This document shows, one piece after another, positions 41,675 to 51,500 of a stretch of 64,000 nucleotides of DNA. Positions within the stretch are counted from its first letter, which is position 1; each line of letters opens with the position of its first letter. The position numbers and the translations under genes are program-made. Origin of the DNA: Glandiceps talaboti (Eukaryota > Hemichordata > Enteropneusta > Spengelidae); NCBI RefSeq assembly GCF_964340395.1, contig NC_135560.1, positions 19,954,598-20,018,597 on the forward strand. Direction: 5' to 3'. A model generated the notes under the pieces. The model saw only the letters and a program-made list of their open reading frames with translations. It was not told the DNA's origin and did not search any database.

Positions 41675-42005
41675 CACAGGGCACCCAGGAACCGTGTGAC
41701 AAACAAAACAAAACAAAACAAAACAAAACAAAACAAAACAAACACGTGTTTTTTTATAGTGATGGGTACAAAAAACGTATCTAGGTATACCCCCACGAGT
41801 ATCTGTTTATTTGCTGGTTTATTTAATTATTTTATTTGTCCCTATACTTGTCGTTCGTTTGCTTGTTCATTTGTCATTTATTTGATACATGATGTAGTTT
41901 ATTTATTTATTTATCTGTCTGTTTTGTTTTGTATTGGTTTGTTTTGTTCTGTTCTGTTCTGTTCTGTTTTGTTTTGTTTGTCACACGGTTCCTGGGTGCC
42001 CTGTG
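41675..42005. mobile_element. Inverted-repeat element, CACAGGGCACCC family, copy 1
   Basis: A 331-bp element with terminal inverted repeats beginning CACAGGGCACCCAGGAACCG and continuing GTGACAAACAAAAC on both ends. The 7-bp direct repeat GGTAGAC abuts both termini (41668-41674 and 42006-42012) and looks like a target-site duplication. Just inside the left end, AAAAC is repeated about eight times. Inside the right end the complementary GTTTT/GTTCT run occurs. There is no coding capacity. Confidence 0.88.
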
Positions 42006-42174
42006 GGTAGACTACTGACGGTGTACCATGACTATTCAGCAGAACTGTCTGACTGGATTTACTACGTCATGTATACCTTTTATGTACAGTAACTCCAGTT
42101 ATAACTAAGTACTGATAGTTGTAACATGGTAGTAGCCTAGTTCCAATATGCTCCGTGTCATGATTTATACTACG

Positions 42175-42245
42175 TTGCCAGTGAGATTTGAACCTCTCCT
42201 GACTTCCTCTGCCGTGTTTTAACCACTTTGCTACAGAGAGCCATA
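42175..42245 (-). repeat. tRNA-like SINE head (degenerate)
   Basis: On the minus strand an A-box-like TAGCAAAGTGGTTAA (42219-42233) is followed about 30 bp later by a B-box-like GGTTCAAATCTC (42183-42194). The D-loop resembles Ser/Leu tRNAs. The T stem does not pair well, so this is not a functional tRNA gene. It is more likely a decayed tRNA-derived SINE whose body would extend toward 42067. Confidence 0.5.
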
Positions 42246-42887
42246 CAATTTGTTGAATTACATATCTGTTCATTACCTTTGCATACTTAAACAACTACTC
42301 ACCTTTGTCCTTTGGTCAGAATCATTAACTCAAATTCAAACATGTACACAAGGACAGATATACATGTAAGGCTATGGAATAACAACAGAACTTACAATCT
42401 ACCGCACATATCTCTCTTGGAGTTTTCTTTGAACATTACTGTTAATATAAATCACATCTAAGCTTACTGTCATTTGCAATATCTGGGACACATCTGTTGG
42501 AACTGTGAAATCTAATCCAAATAATTATAGTCGTTTGCCATTGGTTTTAATCTATCCTTTTGATTTTGATTACACGATCTGGAACAAATCCAAACATGAT
42601 TGAGATCTACTCAGTATTGAGTGCCAATAGCTGAAAGTAGTTGATGAAGCTCAAATCCTGAGTTGTTAAACATGTGTCGTTTGTATTTGGCAGCAAAACA
42701 TGGCTTGTCATTTGTTCTACAATACATGCATATTTTATCATTTCTGATTCACTAGACATCAATCACTTCATAAAGACAGAAATCAATGACAACAACATTG
42801 CAGTGTAATTTTCCCAATTTTGAACATTTCTGTAGTAAGTTTTGTCTCCTTCTTCTTAAAAATCATGTAGATTCTTACCAGTCTCAG

Positions 42888-42929
42888 CACAGGGAGCCCA
42901 GGAACCGTGATACAAACAATCAAACAGAC

Positions 42930-43000
<71 letters not shown>

Positions 43001-43411
43001 TACATACATAGATAAACAAATATGCATGAGTAAATGAACTATTTTAACTTGCGGATAACTATCTATAAACATGTATATATGTGGGCCTGTATACTATTGA
43101 AATAATATAGTATGTTTCTATACTACTATGATAATCTATTATCCATACAAGCAACACAGTAGATATAGAAAAACAGTATATTATTTCAATTGTATACAGG
43201 CCCACATATGTCATTCAAGCCAGAGTTATTATTTCTACCACTACATTTTGAAATGTTAAGAACGTTAAGAGCATAAAACAGGCCGTGGTTTGTGACGATG
43301 ACATATGTACATGTATATAGATAGTTATCCATGAGTTTAAATTGATATTTCATTTATCCATGCATGCTTATTTATTTACTCATTTGTAACAGGGTTCCAG
43401 GGCTTCCTATG
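42888..43411. mobile_element. Inverted-repeat element, CACAGGG family, copy 2 (foldback)
   Basis: The ends CACAGGGAGCCCAGGAACCG (left) and, in inverse, CATAGGAAGCCCTGGAACCC (right) match copy 1 at 41675. Inside the left end is a (CAGA)n run (about 42923-42998). The interior is itself palindromic: GATAACTATCTATA...GTGGGCCTGTATACTATTG is inverted at 43185-43335. No target-site duplication is evident. Confidence 0.85.
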
Positions 43412-43948
43412 TTTGTACATGCACAGAGGTCACTAAACATTGAGGACCAAACCCAGTTTACTAGACTGTACATCTATTCTGTCGTTTACCTTTCCCCATC
43501 GATACTGTAAGTGGGCATCTGTCAGTATTGATTAAGAAGTTATCAATTTGATATCTGACCAAAAAGAACCTTTCTTTAGGGTAATAGTACACCATAGTAA
43601 TCTACACTGACACATTTATCCATCAAGTATTAAGATTTATATAAATCAAATAACTGAACATGATTGAGATTACACATTTAATATAAAGTCTTTATTCTTT
43701 CCAAAAAAAATCAACAAATGCAGTACACTTTTTGAGAAAATCTAGTTGAGATATAAATATTACTAGTAGGACTCCATGTAATATGTATACAAACAAACAT
43801 ACATATACAGCTACTGGATTTGTTTCAGAGTTCAGTCTTTACTCCCCCTTCTACTGAGTGCAAGATACTGTCGTTGGTGGCACTCTTTCAATCTCCTCTT
43901 CAAACTCTATGAAGCCAAGATTATTGAAAGGTAAGTTAAAGATTAGAC

Positions 43949-44044
43949 TGTAAGATACGTCGTGTTGTTCCACCCTCACCAGCCTCCTCTCTCTTGGTGG
44001 GGTTGACTGATGTGCGAGGGCGCTCTATCACAGCATACCTTACA
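43949..44044. mobile_element. CTGTAAG-type inverted-repeat element, copy 1
   Basis: CTGTAAGATACGTCGTG at the left and, inverted, TGTAAGGTATGCTGTG at the right, with an internal CACCCTCACCAGCCTCCTCT and GAGGGCGCTCTATCAC. It matches the element at 63741-63885. Confidence 0.75.
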
Positions 44045-44717
44045 TACTAGCTGAAGATTAAAGCAGGGTCGTCAATGACTATCTTTTTACTATCAATCAT
44101 TTGCCTTCATACTAGTCATAAACTGCTGTGAAGGTCAAAGGTCAATGTATGTGATGTTTTCAAAATTGAGGCGAGAGGCCATGAAACTGGACAGATACTG
44201 ATGAATCAGAGTGCAAACATAAAAGCAAGATATTGGATGTTATTAATATTGGCCAACACTCTGTTAAAATCCCTTCTCAAGGAGAAACTCCAACAAAGGG
44301 TTGTTTTGAGGTTTAATAAAAACCTGGTTAATAGAGCTATACAAATAACATGTTTGATACAGGAGAATAATCTCTTGTAATCATTGTTTTATAATTTGTA
44401 AAATTTACCTTACTATCCAGTTTCTGACTTGCCCTGTGAAGAGTGCATGGTTTTCGTTCACAGGCAATAATTAATTATCTCTCTCTTTAATGTTTGTCCA
44501 ATAACAAGGATCATGGCTGTTCCTTTATATGCATGTACTATCGGTCCAATCATAACAACATCAAGTCAAACTTTCCAATCCCTCCACAGATTGGTTCAGT
44601 TTCATTAAGATTCCAACAAACCAATATTGTGCTTAAAGATCTACCAATGTACAAACTAAAATGAGTTCAAATCATTGCTCTGTCTTTTTTTTCAGTAATG
44701 ACAGCAATGTGTAAAAA

Positions 44718-45424
44718 CTATGACTCTTCTGTATCTGGTGTTTCTGTGGTTGCAGCAGCAGCTTCTGCAGCTTTCCTTTCAGCTTCCATTCTGTGTCTTC
44801 TTGCAGTGACATAACTCATTGGATTTACTGGTAGAAATCCAGACAGTCCTGAATATAGAACACCAATCAACAATATCAATAATAAAATAGTAACAGTATT
44901 GAAATAACAACTACCCTTCATATTGTTGAAAATGAGATTGTCCTGCATGTAATGGTAACTACAAAACAGCCCTGCAGGCTCACAACAAAGCTTCAACTTT
45001 AATTTTATATATTCTAGAAACCAAGCATTTATAGGCTTTTTCTCAACGGAGGCAATACATGTGGTATTACCGCCCCTAACTTCTGGTTTCAGTGCTCCTT
45101 ACGAACAGCACTCCTAGTGGCCACACTATACAATCTTTTGTTTTTTCAGATAACTAATTGTATAATGGCATATTGAATAGAATATACTTCACCTAATAAC
45201 TGGGCTACGGGTTTGGTCAAATATGCACCTTCAGCCATCCAGTACTTCAATCTCTCAAAATTGACAGCAACAAGTTTTTCATTGTGGTTATTTGGCATTG
45301 GATCATAGGTTCCGATCTGTTCAACTGGGGGATAGTTACGTGGTAGTATATGCCTCATAACAACAATATGAAAGAAGGGTCTATTGGTACAACCATGGTA
45401 AGCTAAACGAATTCTGTACACCAT
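44718..45424 (-). CDS. MRPS16: Mitochondrial 28S ribosomal protein S16 (bS16m), two exons
   Basis: Component of the small subunit of the mitochondrial ribosome, homologous to bacterial bS16. Exon 1 is 45193-45424 and exon 2 is 44718-44848. The GTGAAG donor and ATTCAG acceptor are phase 1, giving 363 nt, 120 residues plus TAG. The S16 core is clear: MVYRIRLAYHGCTNRPFFHI, EQIGTYDPMPN, EKLVAVNFERLKYWMAEGA, TKPVAQLLG, then GLSGFLPVNP. The start has a good context (ACCATGG) and gives an N terminus close to the bacterial length. Vertebrate proteins have an N-terminal extension that is absent here. The C-terminal tail is short, Ala/Glu-rich and variable (EAAAATTETPDTEES), as in other animals. A CpG-richer stretch with an ETS-like site (ACTTCCG) at 46540-46565 may be promoter or 5' UTR, but the link is unproven. 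Confidence 0.96.
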
Positions 45425-48206
45425 GGTTTATCACAGTTTCTATTCCTTCTTGTATTATTTTTCAATCTTTCAGACAAATCTGCAAAAAATGAAATACCAT
45501 AGATATTAGTCAGTAATATAATTAATAAATTTGATATTTTGAATACACATCGTGGAGAATAATTTCATAATATTGTGTTTTGGCTTGTTTGGCTTTTACA
45601 ACCCATGCAAAAAACAATGGTGTGTTTGCTTGATTGTGGTATTAAGCAGGAATGAATGAGACAAGTTTCATACAATTCATAAAAGAAACAGCAGGATGGG
45701 GGGGGGGGGGGAATAGTTCGGTCAAAACAAATTTCACAGCTCCCCCTCCCACTCACCATTGTACAGTACACTGCATTACCCTAACAGTGACAATCACTTT
45801 CTGGGTCTACATATTACATGATATTTCTTTGAAGACAGATGTTGGCTATGCAAGCAGAAATCTGATATTGGGCTCTAACCATCACTTGCATTAAAACTCC
45901 AAACTCTTGAAACAGCATGTTCATCATAATGGCTGGTGGGAAGGGTGTGAGAGGGTTGTTCCCTTCCCATTGTACCAAGGTGATCACTTTTGAAAATATG
46001 GACATCAAGGAGGCCATGTAGAGGCATACAATATGAAACCATACCCATAAGCACAAGTCTCTCTATCTATGTAATGCTAATAAGTTAAAGCAGGGAGGTA
46101 GCCTATGGTTAAAGCCATGGAATACTTGAATATGGTCTTCAGTACCTCAATTTTAGTCTCAATACTCATAACTTATATGGCTCTTGTCCATATTTTAACC
46201 CTATACATATATATACACAGACACACACACATTCCCTTGGGTCTCGACTTACTCATGATTACATGTAAATATATGGTTGGTAAACAAAATGTATAGTACA
46301 GGCAGGGCAGCAAAATTGTTTACAAAGATACAAGGTAAATGACTGCTCCTGAGGTTTAAATTTTTTTCAAAGAATCAATTTTACTCTTCAGTGATGTTAT
46401 CTACCTCTGTCTTCAACTTATACTAGCACAACAACTTTCCTCAGTCATGGAATATCACTTTTCACATTAGGACTTAATGTTTACAACCCAAATAAGAAAT
46501 AATAATGATAATAACCAGGGAGAATATTAGTGACTGACACGCTTACGACTTCCGCGCGTACGGTACCGGTTTTGGAAACTTGTCTCCTCTCCCTAGTTAA
46601 CGCAACTAAGTATTGTAGAATGTGTTTACAGCGCAAGTGGTACTTCAAGTCTTCATTAGTGGAATACGAGATACCACAGACCCTCCAAACTGAGTACTAC
46701 TAGCTTCAATTTCATATATGCACAGGTAAATCATATTGTAAAGAGTTGGGGCGAGTTGAAAATGGGGCGAGTTGAAAATTGGACGAGTTGAGTGGGACGA
46801 GTTGCAATTGGGACGAGTTGATCCGTCACCGATTGAGCGAAACGCGAAATGCAAGCAGTACATCATACATGTGTGTACAGCGTGTGTGATATCGTTTGGA
46901 AAAGTCCGTATATATTACGTTACAAGGTATCAACCATTCTTTGTTGCGATAAGGAAACATAATTATTGACAAATACCTGAAACTTTAAGAACTGAAGAGT
47001 AGATGAAATCAACTGTCTATCACAAGCGACCAGCAAAGTCCCGTTAACGATCACCACGCTGAGATTTGGGTTCAGCTGGAGGTGGCCATTTTTTATCCAT
47101 ATGCATCATGGGATACTATACTGCTGCCGAAGTTGTCGATGTATTCATATTCATTTTCAAGTTACACGTTTTCGGATTCATTTTCGCATAGGCGCGGCAA
47201 CCCTATTTATACAAAGCTAGGAGCGTTCTCTTTCTTAAAAATGGATATAAATTCTCTTACACAGACACTCTCAGACTACATAGTGTATATAATGTGATAA
47301 CATTATACACAGACAAGCAAGATTATTGTAATTTTCATTGCATATACATGTACTCTAAACTCTTGTAAAAATATTTATCAAGAAAATTGTTTTACTTACA
47401 CACTTATAACATTAGCCTATTTCATTGTAGTGTTTATTACACTTATGTACCCAAATAGAATTGTCAATTTTCTCTACGGTTGTAATAAAGTTATATATAT
47501 TAAATCTAATTTGATCTATACAGAATACACCTCACAGACCAATTTTCATAAGATGCAAAGTTCTTTACCAGCTTTGCCATATGAAAGCTTGTTCTCAGTT
47601 GTTTTGAAATGCTGATAATTGTGCTATGATTTTCAACTTATTAAAATTGGTGTGGTGACCCTAATTTTGGTCTTCAAAGTTGATTTACAAGTCTATTAAT
47701 TTTCTGTAAACTTGGACAAGTCAGAAACAAGAGTAGTATAGATTCATTTTGTATACATTTCCGTATTCATGAAACAGCCTTGTAATAATGTAAACTCCAT
47801 ATTTTACATTTACAAAATAATATACATAGGTGTTATTTCTGACTTTGTTTACAATCCACCATCTTCTCCATTTATAGGGGGGGGGGGTGTTGAATGTCAC
47901 TCATGCAATTTGTGGTCACTTGACTATGATGAGGATGAAGAATTTATTTCAATAGTGCTTCAGGGTTTTACATCACTTTTTGGTTATGGGAGTCTTTGTG
48001 ACCCAAGGTCTGAAAATTTGGGGGTCACAGCTGGAAATCTGGGGGTCATTCACAAAACCAAGCAATTAATGTCTTTAAAGATGGGGAAATAGTACAATGG
48101 AGCGATTGAAATATGCCAGAACAGAATTAAATTGTCAAAAATATGTTGATGTTAGATATTTGATTGATATGATATATTTTGCTGTCCATGCATGTGCATT
48201 TGGGGT
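45425..48206. other. Interval between MRPS16 and MEK5 (head to head)
   Basis: The two genes diverge from this 3.1-kb interval. Contents: a G run near 45699, the 18-bp repeat at 46745-46822, and CpG-containing segments near 46540-46570 and 47040-47110 (GGCCATTTTTTATCC, ATGCATCATGGGATACT) that could be promoter. A G run at about 47878 is followed by two GGGGGTCA repeats (48018-48050). No extra coding exon is supported. Confidence 0.5.
46745..46822. repeat. Short tandem repeat GGGACGAGTTGAAAATT
   Basis: Five imperfect 14-18-bp copies of G(G/A)CGAGTTGAAAATTGG-type units. Confidence 0.8.
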
Positions 48207-48240
48207 TGTGGTATATATACTAAGTTGTATATATACCACA
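48207..48240. repeat. Perfect 14-bp-arm hairpin upstream of MEK5
   Basis: TGTGGTATATATAC is followed by a TAAGTT loop and then GTATATATACCACA. It lies about 290 bp upstream of the MEK5 start codon and contains TATATA. A role in transcription is possible but only inferred. Confidence 0.7.
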
Positions 48241-48506
48241 TTATGTATATATGTATGTTTCTCTGCTGTCCACTTCAAACGAAGCTAACAATGAATCCTA
48301 TAGTTGGCCCTGTGTAGAAAAACGACAGTGAATTCAGAAAAAGTCGAATACGATTACGAATACGAATATGCCACTGATTCAGCTTCCGATGCAGACTAAT
48401 GCAGACGAGATACAGACTGATTTCCGAATTACAATTTACACAGCGCAAACAGATCAAGTTTTTAAGTCAGTGTTATGATGGTTTTTCTACCTCCAACCTT
48501 TAAGTG

Positions 48507-48521
48507 ATGAGTGCGAAGTGA
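48507..48521 (+). promoter_or_regulatory. Four-codon upstream ORF before the MEK5 start
   Basis: ATGAGTGCGAAGTGA encodes MSAK and stops five bases before the main ATG at 48527, in a different frame. If it is within the transcript, it could reduce initiation at the main start. The transcript start is not known. Confidence 0.45.
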
Positions 48522-48526
48522 GTAAC

Positions 48527-51500
48527 ATGTCAGCGCACCCGTTTGTGATAAGATTACGAATTATAAATGATCAAGGAGAAGATGTTGACTGGAACGTTGT
48601 AAACCCGGAACTAACTGTAAATGATGTTTTGGTAAGTGACGTACTAACTTATGTGACCAATTATTAGGTATGTGAAGCCATAGCAAGGGTCTCACTGCAC
48701 TGATTACATATTACAATGCATACATAACTGTACTTGACCGTTATTATAATCATTAGCAATGCAGACAACAGATGTATTTTTCCTTTGTTTTCTAAACAAC
48801 CAATCAGAATGAACCCTTAGTGATTCACACCATCTGGACTCATCAGCGCGTTACACAGGGGACCCGTTTTCAAGTTATGTTGTTGGTATTGTCATGAAAG
48901 CACAAATACGAGTAGAGTATTCGGTTGTACCGTGGATGTATAAGGGGAGAGTGTACACACTACATGATCGTATAAACATTATTCCAAAGAAATCATACAA
49001 GAAGTGGCATAAGCTCAAGTTTATAAACCTGAAGTGAAAATACTTGTAACATAAAACATAGGTTAATTAAACTACTCTAGTGTAATGTTAATATCAATGC
49101 ATGTATTCTATGGCATTACAATTTTCTCCTCGTATTATTAGAACAATTGATTGCTCTAGATTTCCTTGTCACTTTTGTGCATGTGAATTACGTCATCGAC
49201 CATTTATATGATTTATCTTAAATTCAGGTTTGAGTTCAGGGAAGTGCAAGTGATGGTTAAGTAGTGTTCAGTTAGTAGAATACTGTAAATATTTTATGGA
49301 GCAAAACGTCCTCCCCAAAGTGTACAAACTCGTCCCAGTTTGTGGCCCATAGATCAGAACACAGTTACAAATATGCTCACTCTTAACGGCTTATTTAAAA
49401 CATAAAGAAACACACAAACACAGACACAGACACAGACACAGACACAGACACAGACACAGACACAGACACAGACACAGATGTTCAAACACATACAAAAATT
49501 TGAATTTGAAACAATATTTATCAAAGACAGATACCTAGTTTTTTGAAACCCTGATTATTAGGATGATCCATATAGTAAAGCTTGGTTACGAAGTTAGTCT
49601 AGGAACTATACATGTTAGCTTGTACAATCTCTCTCTCCACTGTCTAGTCAAATGGCTAAATTTCTCTAGCATGACATTCCATTCTTAGTCTTACCACTGA
49701 TAGTTGTTAGTTAATGCTATTGGAGCATTGATATAAATGTGGTGATATTATCTTATTTTCATGTGACTTACTGTAAGACTCAGGAATTTGTGTTTGTAGT
49801 AAATGTAACACCAAACCCCAAACATCAAAGTAATGCATTTTCTGTTTGTACCATAATGGTTTATAGCATCCCTATCAAGTGTAAAAGTATACTGTTTCAT
49901 TAGCTAATTGACTACATTAGAAAGGCCACATACTAGGCTTGTAAATAAACCAATTGAAACAGTATACTTTTACACTTGATGTGGGAATGCTATAAACGAG
50001 TGTAGCACATAGAGAAAGTGCTTTACTTCAGTGTTACTCATTGTACAGCCACCCCTCAGTGTGTAAATTGGATTACTGTTTCACTTTTGTCAGCATGGGG
50101 TCAAGCGAGATTTTCACTTGATTAGATCCATTTGATTAGCCGTTTGTAATGATCACTAGATTCAAAAACCAATGGCGAGATTTTAGTCAAACTTAAAATT
50201 TGTACTGATCAAATACATGGCAAGAAGTGTAGAGTAAATAATTTTGGAAATGAATTGTTAAAAATGAAGTATAACATGCAAGTGTCAATCTTTATTCCAT
50301 CTTAGGAAGTGATGTCACAAGTGTTTCCAGGGACAACCATCACAGCTTTTGATTGTAAGTCTAAGCAATTTTATGGTCTTTGTCTCAGTTCTTTTGTGTG
50401 TTTGAGTGTGTTTGTTTGTTTGTGTGTGTGTCTGTGTGTGTTGATGAATCACTACCCATACTATCATCATTGTATATTATCAGTCTATAACCTTTGTTGA
50501 AACTCTGAAAAACCAATTGGCTCTCTGAAGAAAGTACTACTTCACAATCGCTAAGCCTCTTTCTGTGCATGGTTAACCCCAGCCCAAAGCATATGAGGAA
50601 ATACTATTCATGCACAGTCCCCTTTATCATGTGATAGAGGGACTGTGATTCATGTAATGAACAATCTACATGCCGAGGTGACTGAACACATTGTGAGAAC
50701 AATCATAACAATATGCAGGTCACGTTGTGAAGTGCTTCAAGGAAGACCTGAAGAAATAAACAATACAATTAATCATATACTGTGGATGGCCATATTGATG
50801 AGTAATGGGTATCTATTTTGGATTTTTGACTGATAAAATGACTTTACTATGTATATACCACTTCTGTAATTATAATTCAGTAATTGAACAAATGATGCTA
50901 GAGATGTGTTTAAAAAATTAATAATTGAGTGATTTGTATTCTAAACACAAATTAATCACTATGTCAGTAACACCAAGTCTGTACATGCATCTGTCATCCA
51001 GTCTAGGAATGTGTCTTGATATCAAACCCAGTCTGTGCATTAATCTCTGACTGGCAGTCTGTACATGCATGTGTCTGACATCCAGTCTGTGCATGCATGA
51101 TGCATCTGTCACTTCCTTCATGTACATGTATATAGAACACCACTATAGGTATTAAGATAGGTATAGTGCCATGCCTATCAGTCAGCACCCACAGAAGAGT
51201 GATTAGGGCTGAACAACAGGACATGTCTTTAATAGTCTAGTGTTTATCTAGTTTGTTTACAGATCATTTCCTGTATATTCAATAACAAACTTTTTTTTGG
51301 CAATTTATGTCCCTACCTGAATCTATTCAGTTTTAATGGGTTTGAATTGATTCAGGTGGGGACAGGGCTGTACATTTCAATCTGATATGTTTATTTCTCA
51401 GATGAAGATGATGATGGTGATCATATCACAGTTAGAAGTGATGAAGAAATGAACACAATGATGTCATATGTAAGTAAATTTGACTTCTTCCATTCACTGA

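Larger units (their letters stand above)
48632..50305. other. MEK5 intron 1
   Basis: Non-coding. It holds a CAGACA hexamer array (49419-49479) and a MITE-like element (49859-49997). Confidence 0.7.

Noticed and set aside
42175-42245. Functional tRNA gene
   Set aside because: The A- and B-box resemblance is good but the T stem does not pair and no acceptor stem could be drawn.
50645-50833. 62-codon plus-strand open frame MIHVMNNLHAEVTEHIVRTI
   Set aside because: It lies in MEK5 intron 2, its 3' end overlaps a transposon fragment, and MEK5 exons 2 and 3 join perfectly without it.
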